A stretch of 64,000 nucleotides of DNA from Rhodobacteraceae bacterium IMCC1335. Its GTDB lineage: Bacteria > Pseudomonadota > Alphaproteobacteria > Rhodobacterales > Rhodobacteraceae. Positions 56,342 through 64,000 of this stretch are shown here, in pieces (position 1 is the first letter of the stretch; every line of letters begins with the position of its first letter). The notes under the pieces were generated by a model. It ran no database searches. It was not told the origin of the DNA and saw nothing but the letters and a program-made list of their open reading frames with translations. The translations under genes were made by a program, and so were the position numbers. The stretch is taken from NCBI GenBank assembly GCA_039640495.1, contig CP046864.1:2405001-2469000 (forward strand), written 5' to 3'.

Positions 56342-57262
56342 TTAAGACGCTGCGCGATATTCTTCTAAAGAAGCCCCGATACCGGGCAATATTTGCAACA
56401 CATCATCGCAACAAGAGACGCGTTCAAAACTTCCTGGCGTGGCGAATAAAACGCATAAGAGGTTATTGGTGATCGCGTGCCCGGCGCGATGGCCGATATA
56501 ATGTCCGATGATCGGAGCGCCGCTTAGGGTTAAATCGCCCAAAGCATCAAGCATTTTATGCCGCACCGCTTCATCTGCGTGCCGTAAACCACCCGGGCTT
56601 AGCACTTTTGCGCCGTCAACCACCACGGCATTTTCCAAACTGCCGCCCCGCGCCAACCCGTTCGCACGCATCCTATCAACATCCACGCTGCGGCAAAAGG
56701 TGCGGCTGTCGCATAATTCGCGCACAAAAGAGCCGTTTGACATATTAATCGTTTTGCTCTGCACGCCGATCGCAGCGTCTTTAAAATCGATATGAAAGCT
56801 CATCTTGGGGGTATCACTTGGAACCAAACGCGCCCAACCCTGATCGGTTTTAAATTCAATATCTTTCAAAATCCGGATCGCCTCGACGGGCTGATCCAAT
56901 TGCTTCAGCGGGTCTGCCAATATCTGGCGCACAAACGGAACCGCACTGCCATCAAGAATGGGCACTTCAGGGCCGTTAATTTCAATCCGTGCGTTATGCA
57001 CACCGCAGCCCGCCAGAGCCGAGAGCAGATGCTCGACGGTTGAAACAGATATACCCGCTTCATTCACCAGCTTTGTGCATAATGGAGATTGTTCAACCCT
57101 GTCCCAGCGGGCCGGAATAGCAGTATCCCCAATGTCTACATCGCTGCGGAAAAAGCATATGCCGGAATTTGCGGGTGCCGGGCAAAGTTTAAGCTCGACC
57201 TCCTCACCAGAATGCAACCCAATGCCGCGAAAGACCAGAACCTTAGAAACAGTGGTTTGCAA
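56342..57262 (-). CDS. lpxC: UDP-3-O-acyl-N-acetylglucosamine deacetylase
   Basis: LpxC is the zinc enzyme that commits UDP-acyl-GlcNAc to lipid A synthesis. The 306-residue protein has the first zinc histidine in VSTVEHLLSALAGCGVHN, the second zinc site in RHKMLDALGDL, and the catalytic histidine in GHRAGHAITNN. It is full length. It is downstream of ftsZ (185-base gap) and upstream of bamD. Its presence indicates a lipid A-containing outer membrane. Confidence 0.97.
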   Translation of the reverse strand: MQTTVSKVLVFRGIGLHSGEEVELKLCPAPANSGICFFRSDVDIGDTAIPARWDRVEQSPLCTKLVNEAGISVSTVEHLLSALAGCGVHNARIEINGPEVPILDGSAVPFVRQILADPLKQLDQPVEAIRILKDIEFKTDQGWARLVPSDTPKMSFHIDFKDAAIGVQSKTINMSNGSFVRELCDSRTFCRSVDVDRMRANGLARGGSLENAVVVDGAKVLSPGGLRHADEAVRHKMLDALGDLTLSGAPIIGHYIGHRAGHAITNNLLCVLFATPGSFERVSCCDDVLQILPGIGASLEEYRAAS

Positions 57263-57399
57263 GTTAACCCCAACTCTCTCTTTTTGATGCTAAACATGTA
57301 CCTTAATTGGGCCAACAATCACAATTCAAACTTTGTTACGCACTGAAACATGGTTACTCAAAATCAGCACGAATTTGCCCAATTATTTATTGCGCGAGC

Positions 57400-57424
57400 G
57401 CATCCCCATCAAAAGAGGGGATGC
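57400..57424 (-). terminator. Hairpin downstream of ftsZ
   Basis: GCATCCCC (57400-57407) and GGGGATGC (57417-57424) form a perfect 8-bp stem with a nine-base loop, 22 bases past the ftsZ stop. There is no U-run on the minus strand, so it may act as a partial terminator or protect the ftsZ mRNA 3' end. Confidence 0.5.
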
Positions 57425-57446
57425 AATGCTTGACATATCGGTGGAT

Positions 57447-59018
57447 TTAGTTCGCCTGACGGCGCAAAAAGGCGGGCACTTCGATCCGCTCTTGCTCCAA
57501 AGGCGGCTCGTCGGCCGCTTCTGCTGTAAGAGCGCGCGAAACGGGTGTTTCTTGCGGCGCTGCAGGGGCTGTGGCCACGCTCGTACGATTACTTTCTGCA
57601 CCCGACATGCGGTTGATAAGAGATCCAATTCCAAACCGCGGACGCTCGGAAGCCGCAGGCTCTTCTTCAACCTGACTTTGAGGTTGCGCCGAGGCGGGGG
57701 TGGTTTTCACTGCAGCCCGAAGGCGCGCCATCGCTTCATCAGTTGGCACACCCGCCGCCGAGACGCGCACTGCCGTATCTTCGCCCAATTGCAGCGGCGC
57801 GGCCGGTTGCCCTTGATAGGCAGGAGGCGGCAGGCTGTCATCCTGGCCCCCCAATCTCTCGTCATGCGGCGCAAGCGCCTCATCCAAAACATGCGCGCTT
57901 TGGGCATCTGCGAACAAATCTGCCTCAGGTGCAGCCGGCACCGTCAGTTCTGGCTCGCGCTCCTGCGCCAAAGTCAGCTCGGCAGCCTGCTCAGCAGCGA
58001 CCAAGGGCTCAGCCATGCGCCGGCGTGGTTGGGGAATTTCATTGCTGCTTTCGCTCACGTCAATACCAGTGGCAACGACTGAAACCCGCATTTTACCCGC
58101 CATCTCTATGTCCAGCGTTGAGCCGACGATGATATTGGCATCCGCATCCACTTCCTCGCGCACCCGATTGGCCGCCTCATCCAATTCAAACAAGGTTAAA
58201 TCTTGGCCACCGGTGATGTTGATCAAAACGCCGCGTGCGCCGTTAAGACTGATTTCATCAAGCAATGGATTGGCAATTGCTTTTTCAGCCGCCTGAATAG
58301 CGCGGTCTTCGCCCTCAGCTTCGCCTGTGCCCATCATCGCCTTGCCCATTTCATCCATTACGGCGCGGACATCGGCAAAGTCCAAATTGATCAAGCCGGG
58401 GCGCACCATCAGATCTGTGACGCCTTTGACACCCTGATACAAGACGTCATCCGCCATGCTGAACGCATCTGTAAAGGTGGTTTTTTCATTCGCCAGACGG
58501 AATAAATTCTGGTTCGGGATGATGATCAGCGTATCAACCATCTTTTGCAGTGCCTCGACGCCCTCTTCAGCCTGACGCATCCGCTTGGCACCTTCGAACT
58601 GAAACGGCTTGGTAACAACCCCAACCGTAAGCACCCCAAGTTCGCGCGCGGCTTGCGCGATGATCGGTGCCGCGCCTGTGCCTGTTCCGCCCCCCATTCC
58701 GGCGGTGATAAAACACATATGCGCGCCCGCCAAATTATCGACGATTTGTTCGATGCTTTCTTCAGCAGCGGCAGATCCAACCGACGCCCGTGCGCCCGCG
58801 CCCAAACCCTCGGTCACTTTCACACCCAACTGGATACGGGTGCTTGATTGGCTTTGCTGCAGCGCCTGTGCATCGGTGTTCGCAACGACAAACTCAACGC
58901 CATCCAGCTCTTTGCTGATCATGTTATTCACCGCATTACCGCCAGCGCCACCAACGCCAAAAACGGTAATTCTGGGTTTTAATTCGTCATATTGGGGCAC
59001 TGAAAGTTTCAATGTCAT
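57447..59018 (-). CDS. ftsZ: Cell division protein FtsZ
   Basis: FtsZ is the tubulin-like GTPase that builds the division ring. From the ATG at 59018 it has 523 residues. The GTP-binding signature GGGTGTG is at 109-115 and the T7 synergy loop reads [15 protein letters not shown]. After residue 320 comes a long, proline-, alanine- and glutamate-rich linker of about 180 residues, common in alphaproteobacteria. It ends in the conserved C-terminal peptide EVPAFLRRQ, which binds FtsA and other partners. The frame is open nine codons further upstream, but MTLKLSVP is the family start. Confidence 0.98.
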   Translation of the reverse strand: MTLKLSVPQYDELKPRITVFGVGGAGGNAVNNMISKELDGVEFVVANTDAQALQQSQSSTRIQLGVKVTEGLGAGARASVGSAAAEESIEQIVDNLAGAHMCFITAGMGGGTGTGAAPIIAQAARELGVLTVGVVTKPFQFEGAKRMRQAEEGVEALQKMVDTLIIIPNQNLFRLANEKTTFTDAFSMADDVLYQGVKGVTDLMVRPGLINLDFADVRAVMDEMGKAMMGTGEAEGEDRAIQAAEKAIANPLLDEISLNGARGVLINITGGQDLTLFELDEAANRVREEVDADANIIVGSTLDIEMAGKMRVSVVATGIDVSESSNEIPQPRRRMAEPLVAAEQAAELTLAQEREPELTVPAAPEADLFADAQSAHVLDEALAPHDERLGGQDDSLPPPAYQGQPAAPLQLGEDTAVRVSAAGVPTDEAMARLRAAVKTTPASAQPQSQVEEEPAASERPRFGIGSLINRMSGAESNRTSVATAPAAPQETPVSRALTAEAADEPPLEQERIEVPAFLRRQAN

Positions 59019-59183
59019 GGTTGATCCGCCTGTGATTTGTCCCATTTTGGGAACATTTTTAATTATTAAGTGAATGGTAGCTAAATAAATTCAAAAGGTC
59101 ACGCAAAATTACGATCTACCCGCTAAATATGGGCGATTTTGTGCCCATAACACCCGATCTAGACACCAGCCTTCCCCTAAGCT

Positions 59184-60518
59184 CTACCAATTATCTTTAA
59201 ACCAGCGCATTGCACGCTTCAAAGAACGAGTCGGATAGCGCGCCGGTGTCATCTCAAAATCCCACCATTCATCTTGCGGATGGGCGGCAAAAAGGCTTAA
59301 ACCGACCAAACCGGCGCAATTAGCGCCCGCGTAAGCTGGCGGCAATCCGTGGATGCGCAACGGTCTGCCCAAGCGCACTTGTTGGCCCAGCAACCGACTG
59401 GCTAAATCATCTATGCCCGGGATCTGGCTGCCGCCACCCGTCAGCACGATTTGCTGCGCGGGCAGATGATCAAACCCGGCAGCATCCAAGCAAGATCTTA
59501 TATCTTCAAAAATTTCTTCCATTCTTGGCCGTATAATACCGATCAACTCGGCGCGGCTGACCATCCGTCGATCCCGTTCCCAATCGCCGGTATCGCCGCC
59601 CATTTCGATCATATCCCGGTCATCCATACCGGTGGCAATCAACCCTCCATGCATGGTTTTAATCCGCTCTGCCAGCGCCATAGGAACTTGCAAGCCCATC
59701 GAGATATCCCGCGTAATATGGTCACCGCCTAGCCTGACCGTATCGGCGTAAATCATGTGCTTTTTCATAAAAATCGATACGCTTGACGTGCCGCCGCCAA
59801 TATCGATACAGGCCGCGCCAAGCTCTTGTTCATCTTCGACCAGGGACGAAACCCCAGACATATAAGCAGAAGAGGCCACGCCCGCCAATTCAAGGTCGCA
59901 GCGCTTCACGCAATAGGCCAGATCATGAATGGCTTTTTCAGAAACGGTCAGCATATGCATATCCGCCCCCAACACGTTGCCAATTTGATCGCGCGGATCC
60001 GATAGGCCGCTGCGTTGATCCAAAACAAAATTTACCGGCTGCGCGTGCAAAACCTCGCGCCCCTCTCCAAATTCGGGGATATCACACGCTGCTAAAACGC
60101 GCGCCACATCCTGATCTTGAACGATTTGACTTTCCACGTTGACCTCGCCGGTCACGCCATAAGACCGCGGGGCGCCGCCTGAAAAACAGGCAATCACGTG
60201 ATCCACATGCAACCGCGCCATTTTCTGCGCAGATTGTAAAACCGTGCGAATGGCGCGCTCGGCTTGCGGCATCGATATAATCTCGCCGAATTCTACGCCG
60301 CGAGATTGGGTAGTTGCCGCGCCCACCACCCGAAACTCGGATTGCCCCGCCAAAGAGCCGACCCCATCAACGCCCTCTGAGGCGCCGCTCCCTTCAAAGC
60401 GCAGGATAAAACATCCGATTTTCGCAGTGCCCATATCCAAAACAGCGATCACTCCGCGCTGCAATGCTGCTTTGCGCATCGCCCGCATAGCACGTTGAGA
60501 TTCATACAGCCCAGCCAT
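59184..60518 (-). CDS. ftsA: Cell division protein FtsA
   Basis: FtsA is the actin-like ATPase that tethers FtsZ to the inner membrane. The 444-residue protein has the phosphate-1 motif AVLDMGTAKIGCFI, phosphate-2 CIDIGGGTSSVSIF and the adenosine motif IVLTGGGSQIPGI. It ends with a short amphipathic membrane-binding helix (SLKRAMRWFKDNW). The GGQ-like spacing and the adjacent ftsQ stop (two bases) indicate tight co-transcription. Confidence 0.97.
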   Translation of the reverse strand: MAGLYESQRAMRAMRKAALQRGVIAVLDMGTAKIGCFILRFEGSGASEGVDGVGSLAGQSEFRVVGAATTQSRGVEFGEIISMPQAERAIRTVLQSAQKMARLHVDHVIACFSGGAPRSYGVTGEVNVESQIVQDQDVARVLAACDIPEFGEGREVLHAQPVNFVLDQRSGLSDPRDQIGNVLGADMHMLTVSEKAIHDLAYCVKRCDLELAGVASSAYMSGVSSLVEDEQELGAACIDIGGGTSSVSIFMKKHMIYADTVRLGGDHITRDISMGLQVPMALAERIKTMHGGLIATGMDDRDMIEMGGDTGDWERDRRMVSRAELIGIIRPRMEEIFEDIRSCLDAAGFDHLPAQQIVLTGGGSQIPGIDDLASRLLGQQVRLGRPLRIHGLPPAYAGANCAGLVGLSLFAAHPQDEWWDFEMTPARYPTRSLKRAMRWFKDNW

Positions 60519-60520
60519 CT

Positions 60521-61399
60521 TTAGTCTCCAGTTTTCATCTGTATCACATCCCGAGATCCCAAAAGCGCCTCCTCTCCAAGGCGCAAGGTTATTCGGCTCT
60601 CAAGGCGCATATCCACCACTTCAATATCGCGGGCCAAAAGATCCTGCGCCTGATCCAAACCGATGATGCGCTCTAAGGCTTGCACAGGATCGCGTTCGGG
60701 CAACATCAAGCGTTGATCGCGATCCAAGGCAACATCCCAGCGTCTCTGCCCCACGTAAACCATGCCCCGCAACCGCTCGGCTAGCGGGCGCGCCGCAGCG
60801 TAAAGTGCCAAGGCTTGCGCCACATGTTGATCCGCTCCAGCGCCCGCGATCAAATTCAAATGCGGGTAATCCAGCCGCGAAGACGCGGTGCGCACATAGG
60901 TGCCGGTTTCATCCAGCAATTCAAGTGCATCGCGGCGGCGCCAAATAATCGCCGGACGCCGCTCTTCAATCTCGATCTGGACCATCTCGCCCCAGTGCAC
61001 ATTCACCCTTGCTTCTTTTACGGGATCTAGCCCCAAGATCGTTTCGCGCATCTGCGCAGAATCCAAATCAAAAGAACTGATCGGGAAATCAATATTCAAA
61101 ACCTCGCGAATATCTTGCGCCACATCATCGCTAGCGCCGCTGATTGACATTAAATCAATCATGAATTCGGGTCGCTCGACAAACAGCGTTGCCGCCTGAT
61201 TGTAAATCAAACGCACCGCATCCCGACGTTGCTGATCGCCAAAATAAACCCCAAGCGCAGCCAGCACCAGACCGATGGGCAGCCCGTAAATCACGGTGAA
61301 CCTTAAGACCGGTCGCAGCATAATTCTATTCAGACGATAGGCCAGCCGCGAGGGTGCGGGATCCTCTTGCCGCCTCGGCCTGCCAATCAGCGATCGCAT
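60521..61399 (-). CDS. ftsQ: Cell division protein FtsQ
   Basis: FtsQ is a bitopic inner-membrane divisome protein that recruits FtsB and FtsL. The 292-residue sequence has a cytoplasmic basic N-terminus, one membrane helix (about 35-55, FTVIYGLPIGLVLAALGVYF), a periplasmic POTRA domain (FDLDSAQMRETILGLDPVKE) and the beta domain (VNVHWGEMVQIEIEERRPAI onward). The ATG at 61399 overlaps the ddl end by 13 bases, which indicates coupled translation. Confidence 0.95.
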   Translation of the reverse strand: MRSLIGRPRRQEDPAPSRLAYRLNRIMLRPVLRFTVIYGLPIGLVLAALGVYFGDQQRRDAVRLIYNQAATLFVERPEFMIDLMSISGASDDVAQDIREVLNIDFPISSFDLDSAQMRETILGLDPVKEARVNVHWGEMVQIEIEERRPAIIWRRRDALELLDETGTYVRTASSRLDYPHLNLIAGAGADQHVAQALALYAAARPLAERLRGMVYVGQRRWDVALDRDQRLMLPERDPVQALERIIGLDQAQDLLARDIEVVDMRLESRITLRLGEEALLGSRDVIQMKTGD

Positions 61400-62301
61400 C
61401 CAGCATCCTCCACGATACGTCGACACAGCGCGCCAAAGCCAATGCCAACGCTGGCAGCCTGTTCGGGGCTCAGCGAGGTGGGGGTCATGCCCGGTTGCGT
61501 ATTTGTTTCTAGCAAGATCAACCCCTCTAGCCCTTTCGTTTCATCCCAGCGAAAATCGGTTCGGCTTAAACCGCGGCACCCTAACGCTTGATGCGCGCGC
61601 AGCGCGTAATCCAAACAGGCTGCAGTGATTTCAGCCGGCACATCCGCTGGCACCACATGGCGGGACCCGCCCGGATGATATTTGGCGGCATAATCATACC
61701 ATTTTTCGGTGATAATATCCGTGACAGCCAAGGCTTGATCATCCAGCACGGTGGTGGTTAATTCACGCCCCGGCACGAAGCGCTCGATCATAACCATATC
61801 GGGCAAGTCTTCGCCTAGATGGGGCAAAGAGTTAGCCCCCTCTTCAACAAAATATATCCCGACAGACGAGCCTTCGTTATTGGGCTTGATCACATAAGGA
61901 GCGGGCAGCAAAAACTGGCTGGCGGCCTCTGATTTTGCAACGATTTTACTGTCGGCCACGGGTAACCCCGCCTCGACAAACGCTTTTTTTGAGCGCTGCT
62001 TATCCATCCCCAAGGCAGAGGCCAAAACACCCGAATGCGTGTAGGGGATTTTCAACCACTCAAGAAGGCCTTGAACCGCGCCATCCTCACCCCAGCGACC
62101 GTGCAGCGCATTGAACGCAACCTCGGGGCGCAGATCATCTAGCCGTTGCGCAAGATCTGCGCCAGCGTCCAGCTCAATCACCTCAAATCCTTCGCCCCGC
62201 AAAGCGGCAGCGCATTCGCGCCCGCTGACAAGAGAGACTTCGCGCTCAGCGGAAAGCCCCCCCATTAACATTGCCACTCTTTGGGTTGCCCTGCTCGACA
62301 T
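61387..62301 (-). CDS. ddl: D-alanine--D-alanine ligase
   Basis: Ddl makes the D-Ala-D-Ala dipeptide for peptidoglycan precursors. The 304-residue ATP-grasp enzyme begins VAMLMGGLSAEREVSLVSG, has VIKPNNEGSSVGIYFV for ATP binding, GLSRTDFR, and LLETNTQPGMTPTSLSPEQA with the metal and D-Ala ligands. It is full length and sits between murB and ftsQ in the standard cluster order. Confidence 0.97.
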   Translation of the reverse strand: MSSRATQRVAMLMGGLSAEREVSLVSGRECAAALRGEGFEVIELDAGADLAQRLDDLRPEVAFNALHGRWGEDGAVQGLLEWLKIPYTHSGVLASALGMDKQRSKKAFVEAGLPVADSKIVAKSEAASQFLLPAPYVIKPNNEGSSVGIYFVEEGANSLPHLGEDLPDMVMIERFVPGRELTTTVLDDQALAVTDIITEKWYDYAAKYHPGGSRHVVPADVPAEITAACLDYALRAHQALGCRGLSRTDFRWDETKGLEGLILLETNTQPGMTPTSLSPEQAASVGIGFGALCRRIVEDAGCDR

Positions 62302-62359
62302 ACCCGCTTCGCCTTTGCCCGGCCTTATGGGCCGTTTTATTCGCGCCTGTTTTCAGGCG

Positions 62360-63286
62360 TCATTCCGGTTGGTGATCCCCAACCCGCATAATCTCCCACT
62401 CTAGCTGTATTCCGCTGGATTGGAAAACCTTTTTTCGCACCATTTCGCCCAAATCTTCTAAATCTTTGGCGCTGGCATCTCCGGTATTGATCATAAAGTT
62501 TGCGTGCTGCGGGCTGATTTGCGCACCGCCGATGCGCGCGCCGCGCAAACCAGCCTCATCAATCACTTTCCATGCCTTTAAGCTGTGATCATCATCTGGC
62601 CGCCCCGTGCTGGAAAACCCGGCCGGATTACGAAACGTGCTGCCCGCGCTGCGCAACTTTGTCGGCTGCGATTGATCCCGCCTCAGCAGCTGTTCTTGCA
62701 TGCGCGCGGCCAGCTCTTTCGGATCGCCCGCCTTGGCGCGAAACGTGGCGGCCGTAATAACGCAACCCTCAGGAAGATCGCTGGCGCGATACCGCAAATT
62801 TAGATTTTTAGCGGATAAGGTTTTACAGACACCAGAGCGCAACACCACCTCAACCGTCTCCAAAACATCCGCCACATAGGTCCCATAACAGCCCGCGTTC
62901 ATTTTCACAGCGCCGCCAATCGCACCGGGAATGGTGCGCAAGAATGTCAGATCCAGCCCAGCTTGTGCCGCCTGCTTGGCAAGATGCGCATCCAGAACGG
63001 CCGCGCCAACCCTGATTTGATTGCCCGAAATTTCAATGTGATTAAACGCGCGCCCCAACCGTATGACAACAGCGCGTACCCCACCATCACGCACAATCAC
63101 ATTGCTTCCAACCCCTATTGGAAATACATCAATATTATCGCATAAGTTATTCATAAAATATAATAAATCTTCTTTATTTTTTGGAAGAAAAAAGAAATCA
63201 GCAGGGCCACCAACGCGCATCCAAGTTAAGTCGGCCAATGGTCGATTGGCCGTCAATTGGCCTTTGGGGGCGGGCATATTCACCAT
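62360..63286 (-). CDS. murB: UDP-N-acetylenolpyruvoylglucosamine reductase
   Basis: MurB is the FAD enzyme that reduces enolpyruvyl-UDP-GlcNAc to UDP-MurNAc. From the ATG at 63286, which has AAGGAG six bases upstream, it has 308 residues. FAD-binding [12 protein letters not shown] and [17 protein letters not shown] are present, and the catalytic serine lies in [10 protein letters not shown]. This matches a type II MurB. The frame remains open 32 codons further upstream but without family sequence. An ABC-F gene, not murC, lies immediately upstream. Confidence 0.96.
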   Translation of the reverse strand: MVNMPAPKGQLTANRPLADLTWMRVGGPADFFFLPKNKEDLLYFMNNLCDNIDVFPIGVGSNVIVRDGGVRAVVIRLGRAFNHIEISGNQIRVGAAVLDAHLAKQAAQAGLDLTFLRTIPGAIGGAVKMNAGCYGTYVADVLETVEVVLRSGVCKTLSAKNLNLRYRASDLPEGCVITAATFRAKAGDPKELAARMQEQLLRRDQSQPTKLRSAGSTFRNPAGFSSTGRPDDDHSLKAWKVIDEAGLRGARIGGAQISPQHANFMINTGDASAKDLEDLGEMVRKKVFQSSGIQLEWEIMRVGDHQPE

Positions 63287-63431
63287 TGCAGGCTCCTTGC
63301 AAATTCTTCGTATCATCCGTGATATCCGCGCTTGGATGGCTTGTTCTGCAGCGGCAAGGCGATAAAGGTCAAGCTCAAACACACCCGTTGGGCGCCGCGC
63401 GCCTTCTCAGGTTAATGCGGAGGCCGCATGC

Positions 63432-64000
63432 TCACCCCTCTGAACGCTCTTCGAGCATTAGCCAGTCTTCTTCAGCCTCAGAAAGAGCGCTTTGTCGCTC
63501 GAGCAATGCTTGCGTTGCCTTTTCAAATTTCAACGGTGCAGTAGAATAAAGATCTGGCTCTGATAGATAAGTTTCAAGCTTTGCAATCTCAGCCTCAAGC
63601 CGGGCGATCACGTCCGGAAGCTTTTTCAAGCGGTGCTGTTCTACAAAAGATAAGGTATTTTCGTCATTCTTATCAATATTTTGTGATGTGGCTTTAATCT
63701 TTTTCTTTTCAACGGGCTCGAGAGGGTCAATTTGCGGCTTTCGCTGTGATTGATAATCCGACCAGCCCCCTGCATAGAGTGTGGCCTGGCCATCCCCTTC
63801 CAGCGCAACCGTCATATTGACCGTGCGATCCAAAAAGTCGCGATCGTGACTGACGAGCAAGACGGTGCCATCATAATCCGCCAAAAGCTCTTGCAACAAA
63901 TCCAACGTTTCCACATCCAAATCATTGGTTGGCTCATCCAGCACCAAAAGATTGCTTTGCCGCGCCATGATTTTAGCCAAGAGCAAGCGGGCCTTTTCGC
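63432..64000 (-). CDS. ABC-F family ATPase (Uup-like), C-terminal part
   Basis: The gene is cut by the right edge of the window; about 189 C-terminal codons are visible. They begin in the signature region of the second ATPase domain (EKARLLLAKI), then Walker B NLLVLDEPTNDLDVETLDLL and the switch LLVSHDRDFLDRTV. A charged linker follows, then a C-terminal coiled coil (about the last 80 residues, VIARLEAEIAKLE onward), as in Uup/EttA-type proteins that act on ribosomes or DNA. It ends 145 bases upstream of murB. Confidence 0.92.
   Translation of the reverse strand, partial: EKARLLLAKIMARQSNLLVLDEPTNDLDVETLDLLQELLADYDGTVLLVSHDRDFLDRTVNMTVALEGDGQATLYAGGWSDYQSQRKPQIDPLEPVEKKKIKATSQNIDKNDENTLSFVEQHRLKKLPDVIARLEAEIAKLETYLSEPDLYSTAPLKFEKATQALLERQSALSEAEEDWLMLEERSEG

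Noticed and set aside
57333..58082. 249-codon plus-strand frame opposite the end of ftsZ
   Set aside because: The translation is dominated by R, H, C and Q with no domain pattern; it mirrors the GC-rich ftsZ linker.
1..64000. tRNA, rRNA, CRISPR, insertion sequence or prophage signals
   Set aside because: I looked for T-loop motifs, regular spacer-repeat arrays, transposase motifs and long terminal inverted repeats and saw none.

Overview
The window looks like a chromosomal segment of an alphaproteobacterium of the Rhodobacteraceae (Roseobacter group), with a moderate GC content for that family. The evidence is gene content: cobS/cobT aerobic cobaltochelatase genes beside bolA and a J-domain gene, fused-type pntA plus pntB, a DUF3422 gene, a GlcB/GlcG pair, and a division cluster running murB-ddl-ftsQ-ftsA-ftsZ-lpxC-bamD-recN. 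A pelagic RCA-type roseobacter is a guess, not shown. I see no tRNA, rRNA, CRISPR array, transposase or prophage.

Layout. 1-2.2 kb: moaA and a glycosyltransferase-like gene. 2.2-10.4 kb: a divergent peptide-type ABC importer, with two M20 deacylase/peptidase genes behind the ATPase gene on the minus strand and the binding protein and two permeases on the plus strand; repeats and dyads lie in the shared promoter gap. 10.4-15 kb: DUF3422 and pntAB. 15.4-18.8 kb: SDR-kynU and chrA. 19-22.6 kb: malate synthase G, glcG-like gene and a gamma-glutamyl-GABA hydrolase-type amidotransferase, with a 25-bp palindrome upstream. 23-27.3 kb: pepN and gatB. 27.3-34.1 kb: bolA, J-domain gene, a broken GST gene, cobS, cobT and a Xaa-Pro aminopeptidase. 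34-39.7 kb: small genes, an FKBP-rhodanese fusion, and a two-gene unit with a sigma-54-like promoter that encodes an internally duplicated helical protein and a 710-residue flagellin; upstream lies a gene-poor stretch with a small ORF. 39.7-46 kb: MFS permease, uxuB/uxaC hexuronate genes and small enzymes. 46.6-53.7 kb: HxlR regulator and iodotyrosine-deiodinase-like flavoprotein, divergent from an RND permease, LolA-like protein and beta-barrel export set, then a D-lactate dehydrogenase-type gene. 53.7-64 kb: the cell-envelope/division cluster and the C-terminal half of an ABC-F ATPase cut by the window edge.

Two points stand out. First, the duplicated helical protein directly upstream of flagellin behind a TGGC-N7-TTGC promoter is unfamiliar to me and is my best candidate for something undescribed, perhaps a flagellin-specific chaperone or regulator. 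Second, three otherwise normal genes (permease C, GST, beta-barrel protein) are broken by four frameshifts. Each is restored by adding one base at or beside a short homopolymer, which points to consensus-sequence errors as much as to real gene decay.
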